Shown here one piece after another: positions 33,544-41,945 of a stretch of 46,707 nt of DNA. The notes under the pieces were generated by a model, which made no database searches, was not told the origin of the DNA, and saw only the letters and a list, made by a program, of their open reading frames with translations. The position numbers and the translations under genes are program-made. Each line of letters begins with the position of its first letter. Within the stretch, counting starts at the first letter, position 1. This stretch comes from an uncultured Neomegalonema sp. Its GTDB lineage: Bacteria; Pseudomonadota; Alphaproteobacteria; Rhodobacterales; Rhodobacteraceae. The stretch is from the NCBI GenBank assembly GCA_937948985.1, contig CALFAK010000135.1:1-46707 (forward strand). Direction: 5' to 3'.

Positions 33544-34314
33544 ATGCGTATTCTGATCACCAATGATGACGGCATCGATGCGCCGGGCTTGCAAATACTC
33601 GAAGACGCCGCGCGCACGATAAGCGATGATGTCTGGGTCGTGGCCCCGGCAACCGAGCAGAGCGGGCAGTCGCAGGCGATCACGCTGGCCGATCCGCTGC
33701 GTATTGCCAAACTGTCGGAGAAGCGGTTTGCGGTTTCCGGGACGCCGGCTGATTGTGTGACAATGGCCATGCATGTGGCAATGGACGGGCCGCCCGATCT
33801 GGTGTTGTCAGGGGTGAATCAGGGCTTCAATATCGCTGACGACATGCCGTATTCCGGTACCGTTGGTGCGGCGCTTCATGCGGCAACGATGGGTTTGCGT
33901 GCTATCGCTTTATCACAGGCATATCAGCGCCTTGGGCAGGATCGTGAAATCGATATCTGGACGGCTGCGCGGGAGCATTGCGCTTCTACGATCGCTAAAC
34001 TTGCCGCTGCGCCGATGGCGCGGGGCAGTATTCTCAACGTCAACTTCCCGCCTGTGCCCGCCGATCAGGTTGAGGGGATGGCGCTGGTCCGGCAAGGCAG
34101 TCGTGCGATGCATGAGGTGTTTACCGATGACCGCGATGACGGGCGCGGGCATTCGTATCACTGGGTGCGGTTTCGCCGTGATGCGGGGGATGCTCCGGCG
34201 GATACGGATCTGGGGGCGATGGCGCGGCGTCGTATCAGCGTGACGCCGTTGCGCGCTGATTTTACTGATGTTTCCGCGCTCGAAGCGCTACAAAAAGACG
34301 CCACGTTCTCATGA
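33544..34314 (+). CDS. surE: 5'/3'-nucleotidase SurE
   Basis: A 256-aa survival protein. It begins MRILITNDDGIDAPG with the metal-binding pair D8-D9, followed by VVAPATEQSGQSQAIT and the SGVNQGFNIADDMPYSGTVG segment (about 97-116). SurE dephosphorylates nucleoside monophosphates and some polyphosphates and supports stationary-phase survival. ATG 33538 (two codons upstream) is an equally possible start. The stop overlaps the pcm start by four bases, the classic surE-pcm pair. Confidence 0.95.
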   Translation: MRILITNDDGIDAPGLQILEDAARTISDDVWVVAPATEQSGQSQAITLADPLRIAKLSEKRFAVSGTPADCVTMAMHVAMDGPPDLVLSGVNQGFNIADDMPYSGTVGAALHAATMGLRAIALSQAYQRLGQDREIDIWTAAREHCASTIAKLAAAPMARGSILNVNFPPVPADQVEGMALVRQGSRAMHEVFTDDRDDGRGHSYHWVRFRRDAGDAPADTDLGAMARRRISVTPLRADFTDVSALEALQKDATFS

Positions 34315-34949
34315 GCGGTGTTGGTGTGCAGACGCTGGATGCGTATGAGGATACGCTGCGCCGGGATGGCGTGGATGATCGCCGTGTGCTGGATGCGATG
34401 CGTTGGGTGCCGCGCGAGAAATTTGTCGAACCGCAGTTCGCGGCGCGGGCTTACGAGAACCTGCCTTTGCCGATCGCATGTGCGCAAACCATCAGCCAAC
34501 CTTCTGTTGTCGGCCTTATGACTCAAGCCTTGGCGTTAGATACGCGGTGTAAGGTGTTGGAAGTAGGGGCAGGTTCCGGTTATCAGACCGCGATTCTCGC
34601 CCGATTGTCGCGGCGGGTCTATGCGCTTGAGCGGCATGAGGCCTTGGCGGGGCAGGCAACCCGCAGGTTGCAAGATTTGGGGCTATCGAACGTGGTTGTC
34701 ACGCATGGCGATGGCTCGCTCGGCTGGCCCGTGCACGCGCCGTTTGACCGGATTTTGGTTGCCGCCGCCGCCGCTGATCCGCCCAAAGCATTGCTCGACC
34801 AACTCAAGCCCGGCGGCATTATGATTCTGCCTGTGGGTGAGCATGATGAGGATCAACAATTAATCAGGGTGGAGAAAACGCAGTCCGGATATGAGTATCA
34901 GGAGCTGATTTCTGTGCGTTTTGTGCCACTTCTTAATGGTTTCTTGTGA
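34311..34949 (+). CDS. pcm: Protein-L-isoaspartate O-methyltransferase
   Basis: A 212-aa SAM-dependent methyltransferase that starts repair of damaged isoaspartyl residues in ageing proteins. Motifs: AQTISQPSVVGLMTQAL (residues 58-74, with S62) and the SAM loop VLEVGAGSGYQTAIL (82-96). Coupled to surE by an ATGA overlap and followed by the nlpD-like gene after 94 bases, an ancient stress-linked gene order. Confidence 0.95.
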   Translation: MSGVGVQTLDAYEDTLRRDGVDDRRVLDAMRWVPREKFVEPQFAARAYENLPLPIACAQTISQPSVVGLMTQALALDTRCKVLEVGAGSGYQTAILARLSRRVYALERHEALAGQATRRLQDLGLSNVVVTHGDGSLGWPVHAPFDRILVAAAAADPPKALLDQLKPGGIMILPVGEHDEDQQLIRVEKTQSGYEYQELISVRFVPLLNGFL

Positions 34950-35043
34950 TGGAATCTCAATTTAACACACTAAGTGGTTTAATGATTTTTTAGGGGGGTA
35001 TAGATTTTACTGCGAATGTCATTTTCGCTTAAGAGGTCTTCCC

Positions 35044-37191
35044 ATGAAGCGTTCCACCGGGTTCAGCAAGGCGCACGCGTCAGTCAGTGTTCTTGCGATT
35101 TCGACCTTGCTGTTTGGCTGTTCGCAACCGGCGTCCTATGCAACCGTTGACTTGAGTGGCAGCTCTGGGGGTGGGGTTCAGCCCCAGTACAGCGCGACAA
35201 CCGGTCTGCCCGTTTACCAGTCCACGCAGGTTTATACCGACCCTTTCGGCAACGGGTTGCCGCAAACTTACGTACCGCAGTCGCAGCTCGCGCAATCCTA
35301 TATTCCGGGCAATCAGGTGGCGTCACTTGACCCGTCCATCGGGTATAATTCGATTGTGCAGCAATCCTATCCTGCGCAGTCCTATGCCAGCCCGGCCTAT
35401 ATCGACCCATCCTACAGCAATCCGTCATTCAGCGCGCAGAGCGTGGCGCCCAGCCCGATGTTGACGCCGGATACCGTTCTGTCCAGTGATGGTTTTGTGA
35501 GCGTTGGCGAGTATGGTGCGGTTGATACCTCCGGCCCGCAAACCGCGTTTCTGGCGCCGGGTGCAGGGTCTCTCGGTCTGCCGTTGCCACCCGCACCTCA
35601 AGTTCAGCAGCCCGTTTATCAGTCGGCTCCGGAGCCGCAGTATGAGCCGCTGAATGATCAAAGTTATGAATTTACATCCCCCGTCCCTTCGGCCCCGGTA
35701 ATTGAGAGCGCGCCGTTGGGCGCTCCGATTGATACGTTAGAGCTTGCCGCGCCGACTTATTCGGCAAGTCCTGACTACGGCACCGTGGCCCCTGAGCCTT
35801 TGCCTACCGATTCCCTGTCCGTGATGAGCGCGCCCGCGCAGCAGTTTGCCGGTATTCAAAGCACGATACCGCCCCGCCAGGATGTGGACGCGGTAATCGA
35901 TTATTACGATCTGGCCGAGCAAACTGCGGACCCTGTTGCGCAGGAAGTCAGGCTGCCCGGCCCGCTGCCGATTGAGCCTCCGGTACAGCGTGCTTTGACG
36001 CCGCCATCCGGCGATATTGCGATTCCAACCGCGTCAGACCAGTATGTACGCCCTTATGAGGCGTTGCCGCCGGGGTTCTTCCCGCCGCTTGAGCAGCCCG
36101 GTGGTGATTTGCTTTCTTTCGTTGCACCGCAACCAGCGCCTGCACCGGAAGCAGTGTTTGAGCCTGCCCCGCAATTCGCGTCATTCCAGCCTTCGGAAGT
36201 GTCTGACCTGCTTGTTCAGGAAGCGTCCAGTGCAACGTATATTGACGAGGCGTTGCAGCAGACCAGCCTTGGCGGACAATATACCGTTGTTGCGGGTGAC
36301 ACGTTGTTCGGCATCTCGCGCAACTATGGCATCAGTGCAGCGAAATTGGCCGATGCGAATGATCGCGATTTGAATGCGCCGATTTATGTTGGCGATACAC
36401 TTTCGGTTCCTCAGCCGGTTGAGGTAAGCGGGGAAGAAACCCTAAGCGATGCGCCGATTGTGGTTCTGCAAACCGCTGAAATGATCAAGCCGACAGTTGT
36501 TGAAAAACCGATGGCCCCACAGCCTATGGTGCGGGCCTCCGGCACGGCTTCTGAGAATGTCGATATGGTCGATATCGAGGAGTTGGCCCGTTATTTCAAA
36601 GAGAGTAACAGCCAGGAAGGCTTTGGCGAGTTGCCGACAATCAGTGCGCAAGCCGCTGAGTCCATGCGCGGGCGAGCGGTTTCGGACCCGGTTGAGTATA
36701 TATCCGATCCAGGTCGGGCGATGGCGCACACGCCCGAACCCGCGCCTGTTTTAGAGCCTGTCATGTCGGCACCATCGCCCGTGACAGCGTCTATCCAAAC
36801 GTTTGTACCGGATGTCAGCCCGACTTATCAGGCGGCGGCACAACCGGCGGCGGTTGCTCAATCGGCTTTCGCATGGCCTGTGCAGGGTGAAGTCTATCGC
36901 CTTTCAGAGGGTCAGATCGAGATTGAAGCGCAGAGCGGTTCGACAGTGGCGGCTTCAGCGGCGGGTCGTGTTGTGCATGTCGAGGACGGCCCGCGCGGCG
37001 TATTGGTCGTGATCGAGCATAATGATGGCTGGCGCAGTCTGACATTGGGTGTTGAGCGCCCGCGTGTTGTACAAGGCCAGCGCGTGAATGCGGGAACGCC
37101 GATTGGTGAGGTTTCGTCGCACCGTGTCCGCTTTGAATTGCGCGATACGCAAGCTCAAATCGCTGACTCGCTCGGTGCGTTGCGCGGTTAA
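35044..37191 (+). CDS. NlpD-like LysM/LytM lipoprotein (amidase activator type)
   Basis: A 715-aa lipoprotein with lipobox LFGC (C26), a very long Pro/Gln/Ser/Tyr-rich linker (30-405), a LysM peptidoglycan-binding domain (about 410-460, QYTVVAGDTLFGISRNYGIS), a second linker and a C-terminal LytM/M23 domain (about 605-710). The catalytic HxH motif of M23 peptidases is replaced by RVRFELR (694-700) and the first zinc histidine is not seen. Like NlpD and EnvC, it is therefore probably an inactive activator of cell-wall amidases at division. The surE-pcm-nlpD order supports this. It is far longer than E. coli NlpD (under 400 aa). A terminator follows. Confidence 0.85.
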   Translation: MKRSTGFSKAHASVSVLAISTLLFGCSQPASYATVDLSGSSGGGVQPQYSATTGLPVYQSTQVYTDPFGNGLPQTYVPQSQLAQSYIPGNQVASLDPSIGYNSIVQQSYPAQSYASPAYIDPSYSNPSFSAQSVAPSPMLTPDTVLSSDGFVSVGEYGAVDTSGPQTAFLAPGAGSLGLPLPPAPQVQQPVYQSAPEPQYEPLNDQSYEFTSPVPSAPVIESAPLGAPIDTLELAAPTYSASPDYGTVAPEPLPTDSLSVMSAPAQQFAGIQSTIPPRQDVDAVIDYYDLAEQTADPVAQEVRLPGPLPIEPPVQRALTPPSGDIAIPTASDQYVRPYEALPPGFFPPLEQPGGDLLSFVAPQPAPAPEAVFEPAPQFASFQPSEVSDLLVQEASSATYIDEALQQTSLGGQYTVVAGDTLFGISRNYGISAAKLADANDRDLNAPIYVGDTLSVPQPVEVSGEETLSDAPIVVLQTAEMIKPTVVEKPMAPQPMVRASGTASENVDMVDIEELARYFKESNSQEGFGELPTISAQAAESMRGRAVSDPVEYISDPGRAMAHTPEPAPVLEPVMSAPSPVTASIQTFVPDVSPTYQAAAQPAAVAQSAFAWPVQGEVYRLSEGQIEIEAQSGSTVAASAAGRVVHVEDGPRGVLVVIEHNDGWRSLTLGVERPRVVQGQRVNAGTPIGEVSSHRVRFELRDTQAQIADSLGALRG

Positions 37192-37217
37192 GAGCTTTGT
37201 TTTTACTTTCATAAAAT

Positions 37218-37252
37218 GGGCTGTGCGGGAAATCCCGTGCAGCCCTTTTTTT
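37218..37252 (+). terminator. Strong terminator after the nlpD-like gene
   Basis: GGGCTGTGCGGG (37218-37229) pairs with CCCGTGCAGCCC (37234-37245) as a 12-bp stem (two G-U pairs) with an AAAT loop, followed by seven T (37246-37252). The T-run overlaps the mazG stop codon on the other strand. The minus strand ends in CCCATTTTATG, so it may also stop mazG transcripts. Confidence 0.9.
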
Positions 37253-38057
37253 ATGTCTCATCCCGTTCTTCACGCTTAACCGCGTCCCACATGGCGTCCA
37301 TTTCTTGGAGATTGGATTGCGCCGGACTGCGTCCCTGTTCGGCGAGCATGGCTTCGACGCCGCGAAAACGGCGCTCGAATTTGCGGTTGGCTTGGGTCAA
37401 AGCCTGTTCGGCATCAATGCCGAGATGCTGGCCGAGAACGGCAAGCGTGAACAGGACATCGCCGTATTCATCGGCAATTCGCGCGTTCTTCTCTCCGTCG
37501 CGCTGTGCCTGGGCGAGTTCGTTGGTTTCCTCGACAATCTTATCCAGCACGCCGCCCGTATCCGGCCAATCAAATCCCACCCGCGCGGCCCGTTTTTGCA
37601 GCTTTTGCGCACGGTTTAAGGCGGGTAAGGTGATGGCCACATCTGCAAGGGCGCTCTGGTCGGTCGCGGCTTTGCGCTCGGCTTGCTTGACCTCCTCCCA
37701 ATGCCGCGTTTGCTCTTCGGCGGAGGTGATTTCCTTGTCACCAAAGACATGCGGGTGGCGGTGGATCATCTTTTCAGTGATGGCGCGTGTTATATCGTTG
37801 AAGGTGAAGCTGCCTTCTTCCTTCCCCATCTGCGCGTAATAGACCACTTGCAGCAGCAGGTCACCAAGCTCGCCGCGCAGGGCGTCGCGGTCGCCCTTGT
37901 GGATCGCATCGGCGACCTCGTAGGCTTCCTCAATTGTGTAGGGTGCGATGCTCTCGAAAGTCTGTTCAATATCCCAAGGGCAACCCGTCTGAGGGTCGCG
38001 CAAGCGGCGCATAACTTCGAGCAAGGCGTCGATAGGGGAGGGTGTGTCGTCTTTCAT
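37251..38057 (-). CDS. mazG: Nucleoside triphosphate pyrophosphohydrolase MazG
   Basis: A 268-aa protein with two MazG domains. The first has the metal-binding pattern EEAYEVADAI and ELGDLLLQVVYYAQM (about 50-85); the second has EETNELAQAQ and DEYGDVLFTLAVLGQHL (about 180-225). It opens with LLEVMRRLRDPQTGCPWD, typical of full-length MazG, which hydrolyses NTPs to NMP and PPi and clears aberrant nucleotides. Its message terminates convergently with the nlpD-like gene. Confidence 0.93.
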   Translation of the reverse strand: MKDDTPSPIDALLEVMRRLRDPQTGCPWDIEQTFESIAPYTIEEAYEVADAIHKGDRDALRGELGDLLLQVVYYAQMGKEEGSFTFNDITRAITEKMIHRHPHVFGDKEITSAEEQTRHWEEVKQAERKAATDQSALADVAITLPALNRAQKLQKRAARVGFDWPDTGGVLDKIVEETNELAQAQRDGEKNARIADEYGDVLFTLAVLGQHLGIDAEQALTQANRKFERRFRGVEAMLAEQGRSPAQSNLQEMDAMWDAVKREERDET

Positions 38058-38102
38058 GAGGCATTCTTGGCGGGGCGCGCGATACGGCGCAAGCCGGAAT
38101 GT

Positions 38103-38909
38103 TTACGAAAGCACCTTCAGCGCCTGCTCATGCAAGACAGAATTCGCGGCGGCGATAACTTGCCCGCCATGCTGACAATCCCCGCCTTGCCAATTCGTCA
38201 CGATGCCGCCCGCCGCATGGACGAGGGGCATAAGCGCTTGAATATCATAGGGTTTCAGAGAGGATTCAACCACCAAATCTATCTGCCCCATCGCGAGCAT
38301 GGCATAGCCATAGCAATCGGTCCCGAAACGCGTCAGCCGCGTGCGGCGGGAAATCGCCTCGAATTTTTTGATTTCATCATCGCCTGAAAACATGTCCGGT
38401 GCGGTGCAGCACATCAATGCTTTTTCCAAGCTCTGAGTGGCGCTCGTTCGTAAATCACGCCCGGTGGAAGCGTGGAAAAGTTTGGACGTTTGTGTGGTTG
38501 AGTCGATGCCAATGAACCGTTCTCCGGTGAACGGTTGTAACATCATTCCGATAATCGGTTTTTCGCCATCATTCAGCGCGATAAGCACGCCCCAACTGGG
38601 CAAACCGCTTATAAACGCGCGGGTTCCGTCAATAGGATCAAGTACCCATTGCAGGCCGTTCCCGCTCGGTTTATCGGGCCATTCTTCACCCAAAATACCG
38701 TCTTCAGGGCGCAATTCGTTGAGAATGTTACGCATTTCCGTTTCAATGGCGCGATCCGCCAAAGTTACGGGATCATAACTTTCGTCTTGGGCGGTTTTGC
38801 TCTCGGTTTTCAGGTTGCCCGACCGGAAGTATTCCAGCGCGATTGGCTGTGCAGCGTCGCACAGACGGTGGGCGACCGAGACGCAATCTGCAATCCCGGC
38901 CTCAGTCAT
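38103..38909 (-). CDS. Inositol monophosphatase family protein (HisN-type histidinol phosphatase likely)
   Basis: A 268-aa Mg-dependent phosphatase of the IMPase fold. Motif A is WVLDPIDGTRAFISG and motif B lies in PLVHAAGGIVTNWQGGD; the upstream DPVTLADRAIE and GEEW acids complete the metal site. In alphaproteobacteria without a HisB-type phosphatase, this clade often acts as histidinol-phosphate phosphatase (HisN); inositol phosphatase or CysQ roles are alternatives. No his genes are adjacent. It lies 45 bases upstream of mazG on the same strand. Confidence 0.88.
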   Translation of the reverse strand: MTEAGIADCVSVAHRLCDAAQPIALEYFRSGNLKTESKTAQDESYDPVTLADRAIETEMRNILNELRPEDGILGEEWPDKPSGNGLQWVLDPIDGTRAFISGLPSWGVLIALNDGEKPIIGMMLQPFTGERFIGIDSTTQTSKLFHASTGRDLRTSATQSLEKALMCCTAPDMFSGDDEIKKFEAISRRTRLTRFGTDCYGYAMLAMGQIDLVVESSLKPYDIQALMPLVHAAGGIVTNWQGGDCQHGGQVIAAANSVLHEQALKVLS

Positions 38910-38943
38910 CCGTCAAACCTTTTCTGAGCAAGCGCCACGGTTA

Positions 38944-39363
38944 TTAAGCAGCTTCTGCAGTGGCAGCGCGCGACAGCGATTTTGTCAGCTCAAACAACCG
39001 ACGGCGTGGTTCTTCAGGCATCTTGTAGTAGCAACGGATCAGTTCGAGCGTTTCTTTCTCGGAGAACAGATCGACCTCATTCTCGGCGTTTTCGTTCGCC
39101 GCAACAACATCTTCTTCTGTGATCACTTGTTCAGCGCTGTCACCTTCGGTGACGCCGTCAAAGAAGAAAGACACCGGAACATCGAGCGCGGTCGCGATGT
39201 CATAAAGACGGCTCGCAGAAACGCGGTTCATGCCTGTCTCGTATTTCTGGATCTGCTGGAATTTGATTCCAACCGCTTCACCAAGCTGCTGCTGCGTCAT
39301 GCCCAGCATCCAGCGACGACGACGAACGCGTTGTCCGACATGGATATCCACGTGATGTTTCAT
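38944..39363 (-). CDS. Xre-type helix-turn-helix regulator
   Basis: A 139-aa DNA-binding protein. Residues about 9-64 form an HTH_3 domain (VGQRVRRRRWMLGMTQQQLG, then GIKFQQIQKYETGMNRVSAS). The C-terminal part is acidic, then helical. The pattern is that of the alphaproteobacterial SinR/PraR-like regulators that act in biofilm or quorum-sensing control; the exact orthology is inferred. Start ATG 39363 with an AGAGGC-type site; the upstream extension is non-homologous. A GCTTGC/GCAAGC inverted repeat lies in its leader. Confidence 0.88.
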   Translation of the reverse strand: MKHHVDIHVGQRVRRRRWMLGMTQQQLGEAVGIKFQQIQKYETGMNRVSASRLYDIATALDVPVSFFFDGVTEGDSAEQVITEEDVVAANENAENEVDLFSEKETLELIRCYYKMPEEPRRRLFELTKSLSRAATAEAA

Positions 39364-39665
39364 AGGAGTAGCCTCTCTATCTTTTATGCTTGCACACTTG
39401 ACGTATAGGTTAGGTAGCAAGCGCAATGCCATTTGGTTAATACTACCTTCGGTGTCAACGAAAAAATGAAATATAGTTCAATTACAACTGATTAGCCGCA
39501 GTTGCTCAAATGAATCGGAATTAAGGCAATACCCCTGTGGTGAAGTCATCCTCACTTTGTGTTCGCAAAATGCGACTCGTTTGCGGTAGTTTCGCAGATT
39601 GGTAATTCAACCATATGGTTTGCGCCGGTGTTGCCGGGTTCCGGCTCCATAATGGCTCCCTAACG
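39364..39665 (-). promoter_or_regulatory. 302-base region upstream of the Xre gene
   Basis: On the minus strand a TTGACA box lies at 39458-39453. GCAAGC (39417-39422) and GCTTGC (39388-39393, plus-strand coordinates) form a 6-bp inverted repeat around an ACCTAACCTATA stretch, a possible autoregulatory operator. A 32-codon ORF (39552-39650, minus strand) with a GGGAG site follows the SDR stop but has no recognisable features. Otherwise the stretch shows nothing I can name. Confidence 0.35.
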
Positions 39666-40421
39666 TCACCTTGCTGTGAACCCACCATCGACAGAAAGTA
39701 TCTGTCCTGTAACATAATCTGATGCCGGCGCGCATAAGAAAAGTGCCGGACCGACGATATCATCCATCGTCCCGTTGCGTCCCGCGCAGGTCTGTGCGGC
39801 GTTGCGTGCGGCGCGTTCAGGGTCCGCGAAGACCGGACCTGTCAATTCGGTGGGAAAAAAGCCCGGCGCAAGCGCGTTTGCGGTGATGCCATGCGGCGAC
39901 CAAGCCTCCGCCATTGCCCGCGTCATCTGCGCAATCCCGCCTTTAGACGCGCCATAGCTCAACCCGCCCGGAAACGCGCGGAAACTTTGCAGCGAGGCAA
40001 AGTTAATGATCCGGCCCCAGCCTTGCGCTTTCATCTGAGGAGCGAGCGCTTGGGCGAGGAAAAACGGGACCGCGAGGTTGAGATCAAGCGTCAACTGCCA
40101 TCCCTCCAGCGTTACCTCATCCGCCGTTTGCCGCGTGTTGACGCCCGCCGCGTTGATCAAAATATCCGGTGCGCCAAAAATCCCGGTTGCTTGCGCGGCG
40201 AGGGTTTGCGCCTCCTGCGGGTTCGACAGATCAGCGGCGAGGGAGGCGGTCTCCCCGTCCGTCTGCGCTTCCCATGCTTTTAGGAGTTCCGCCCGCCGTG
40301 CGACCCCCACAACTTTTGCGCCGTTCTCCGACAACGCGGTAGCGATGGCACGGCCCAAACCGCCTGATGCGCCTGTCACCAATGCCACGCGGCCTGAGAC
40401 GGAGAAGATGTCAGAAGTCAT
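39666..40421 (-). CDS. SDR family oxidoreductase
   Basis: A 251-aa classical short-chain dehydrogenase. The cofactor loop is TGASGGLGRAIA (17-28), the structural motif NAAGV (90-94), and the catalytic residues S143, Y156 and K160 (GLSYGASKGG). The tail DYVTGQILSVDGGFTAR is standard. The R42-R43 pair after the second strand (VVGVARR) suggests NADPH preference. The closest functional classes are gluconate 5-dehydrogenase or 3-oxoacyl reductase-like enzymes; no specific substrate can be named. The start ATG 40421 is 38 bases downstream of the DksA-like gene's stop. Confidence 0.9.
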   Translation of the reverse strand: MTSDIFSVSGRVALVTGASGGLGRAIATALSENGAKVVGVARRAELLKAWEAQTDGETASLAADLSNPQEAQTLAAQATGIFGAPDILINAAGVNTRQTADEVTLEGWQLTLDLNLAVPFFLAQALAPQMKAQGWGRIINFASLQSFRAFPGGLSYGASKGGIAQMTRAMAEAWSPHGITANALAPGFFPTELTGPVFADPERAARNAAQTCAGRNGTMDDIVGPALFLCAPASDYVTGQILSVDGGFTAR

Positions 40422-40459
40422 GGATGTTTCCTTAGCGGCTGGGTTGGGCGGCGTGATGC

Positions 40460-40795
40460 CTATTTTGCACATTCGGCACAGAGCGCGGCGGTGGGGTCGA
40501 GGTCAAGGCGTTTCGGCGCAATTTCCTCGCCACATTTGACGCAGTAGCCGTATTCGTCCTGATCCAGACGTACGAGTGCTGCCTCTATCTTGCGCAGTTC
40601 TAGCGTGCGGCGGCGGTTGGTTTCTTCGGCTATTGCCTGTTGCTGCATCGCGTCCATGCGGCTGAGACGGCCCACGCTCTGCTGGTCGAGTTCCACAACG
40701 GCGCGGTCTAGGGCGTTTGTCCCGGCAAGGTCTGACAGTGTTTCGCGCAAGGCCAAAAGCACGGTACGCGCGGTCTCACGTTCTGTCTTGTTCAT
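40460..40795 (-). CDS. DksA/TraR family C4 zinc-finger protein
   Basis: A 111-aa protein with an N-terminal coiled-coil hairpin and a C-terminal four-cysteine zinc finger (C85, C88, C106, C109; YCVKCGEEIAPKRL). DksA-type proteins enter the RNA polymerase secondary channel and act with ppGpp. The coiled coil here is shorter than that of DksA proper, so this is a DksA-like paralogue; the usual acidic tip (DxxA) is not obvious. It is divergent from cysE. Confidence 0.88.
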   Translation of the reverse strand: MNKTERETARTVLLALRETLSDLAGTNALDRAVVELDQQSVGRLSRMDAMQQQAIAEETNRRRTLELRKIEAALVRLDQDEYGYCVKCGEEIAPKRLDLDPTAALCAECAK

Positions 40796-40872
40796 TGACC
40801 CGTGTCCTCAGATGCCCCATTTAACCTCATAGTAGATAGCGTAGCCGCAATCGGACCGAATGGGGAAGTGTC

Positions 40873-41724
40873 ATGTCAATTTTTTCGAAACACCCTGCGC
40901 CTAAGCTGGCGACGTGCGATCCTGTTTGGGATGACATCCGCCGCCATGCGAGGGAAATGCAGGAGGAGGAGCCGCTGATCGCCTCTTTGTTGCAAGAGAA
41001 CGTGTTGGGGCGTGGCAGTTTCGAGGCAGCGCTCTCTGCGCGGATCGCCGCAAAACTGAGCGTCCATGACGTTAAAGAAGCCTCTCTTCGCGAGACATTT
41101 TCGCAGCTGTTGGCGGAAGCGCCTGAGATTGGTGAGAAAGCGCGGGCGGATATCGTCGCGGTGTTCGAGCGTGATCCCGCTTGCACGTCTTATGTGCAAC
41201 CGCTGTTGTTTTTTAAAGGCTTTATGGCGCTGCAGGCTTCGCGTATCGCGCATTCGCTGTGGAACAACGGTCGGCGGCCTTTCGCGCAGTTCCTGCAAAT
41301 GCGGATTTCCGAGGTGTTTGCGGTCGATATCCACCCCGGTGCGCGCATTGGCAAGGGCATTATGATTGACCATGCGACGGGCGTGGTTGTGGGCGAGACG
41401 GCGGTGATCGGCGATGATGTTTCCCTGCTGCACAGCGTCACTTTGGGCGGTACGGGTAAAGAAGGGGGCGACCGCCACCCGAAAATCGGGCGCGGTGTGC
41501 TTATTGGTGCCGGGGCAAAAATTCTTGGCAATATCCGTATTGGCGATTGCTCACGGGTTGGTGCAGGCTCGGTCGTGTTGGCCGATGTGCCGCCTTGCAA
41601 GACAGTTGCGGGTGTTCCCGCACGCATTGTCGGGGACGCCGGGTGCTCGCATCCTTCGCAGTCGATGGACCATACCCTCGCTTTTGATAGCGGCGCTTGG
41701 TTTATGGAGGGCGGGGGAATCTGA
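40873..41724 (+). CDS. cysE: Serine O-acetyltransferase
   Basis: A 283-aa enzyme that acetylates L-serine from acetyl-CoA, the first committed step of cysteine synthesis. It has an N-terminal helical region (1-140) followed by a left-handed beta-helix with hexapeptide repeats: VDIHPGARIGKGIMIDHATG, IGDDVSLLHSVTLGGTGK, and IGAGAKILGNIRIGD with GAGSVVLADVPP. The catalytic His/Asp pair lies in the IDHATG segment. A GGGGAAG site precedes the ATG. CysE is normally feedback-inhibited by cysteine. Confidence 0.95.
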   Translation: MSIFSKHPAPKLATCDPVWDDIRRHAREMQEEEPLIASLLQENVLGRGSFEAALSARIAAKLSVHDVKEASLRETFSQLLAEAPEIGEKARADIVAVFERDPACTSYVQPLLFFKGFMALQASRIAHSLWNNGRRPFAQFLQMRISEVFAVDIHPGARIGKGIMIDHATGVVVGETAVIGDDVSLLHSVTLGGTGKEGGDRHPKIGRGVLIGAGAKILGNIRIGDCSRVGAGSVVLADVPPCKTVAGVPARIVGDAGCSHPSQSMDHTLAFDSGAWFMEGGGI

Positions 41725-41770
41725 TCGACCGCATGAAACGGGTCGCCTTCGGCCCACACAGTTGATTACT

Positions 41771-41802
41771 CATGGGACATCTGAACATGAGGATATCCCA
41801 TG
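41771..41802 (+). promoter_or_regulatory. Hairpin that would bury a start codon
   Basis: CATGGGACATC (41771-41781) and GATATCCCATG (41792-41802) form an 11-bp stem with one mismatch and a 10-base loop. The 3' arm contains the ATG at 41800, and the GAGGAT ribosome site straddles the loop edge. It could control a short ORF, or be an mRNA 3'-end structure for cysE. There is no T-run. Confidence 0.4.
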
Positions 41803-41945
41803 AGCTTTCAAATTAATGCGCTTTCATCCGAACAGTTTGCGAAGTTTTGCAATTATGATGACTCACAGATTTCGTACATTCATATGCATTTCACAAAGCC
41901 CGGTTGTTTTGCAGACGATGTTTCAAGGTTTTCAGGCCAAGCGGT
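41800..41945 (+). pseudogene. Possible truncated DUF1203 remnant
   Basis: The first 45 or so codons from ATG 41800 begin MSFQINALSSEQFAKFCNYD and reach KPGCFADDVSRF. This resembles the front of DUF1203 proteins (an F-I-AL--E-F opening, then a PGFPCRVSL motif). The motif is damaged and the rest of the family pattern is missing in all three forward frames; the frame runs on opposite the DUF502 gene without similarity. A good GAGGA ribosome site remains. I read it as the decayed 5' end of a gene; the match is from memory and weak. Confidence 0.35.

Noticed and set aside
39552-39650. A 32-codon minus-strand ORF with a GGGAG site behind the SDR gene
   Set aside because: The site is good, but there is no overlap, no family likeness and the length is short; evidence is too thin to call it a gene.
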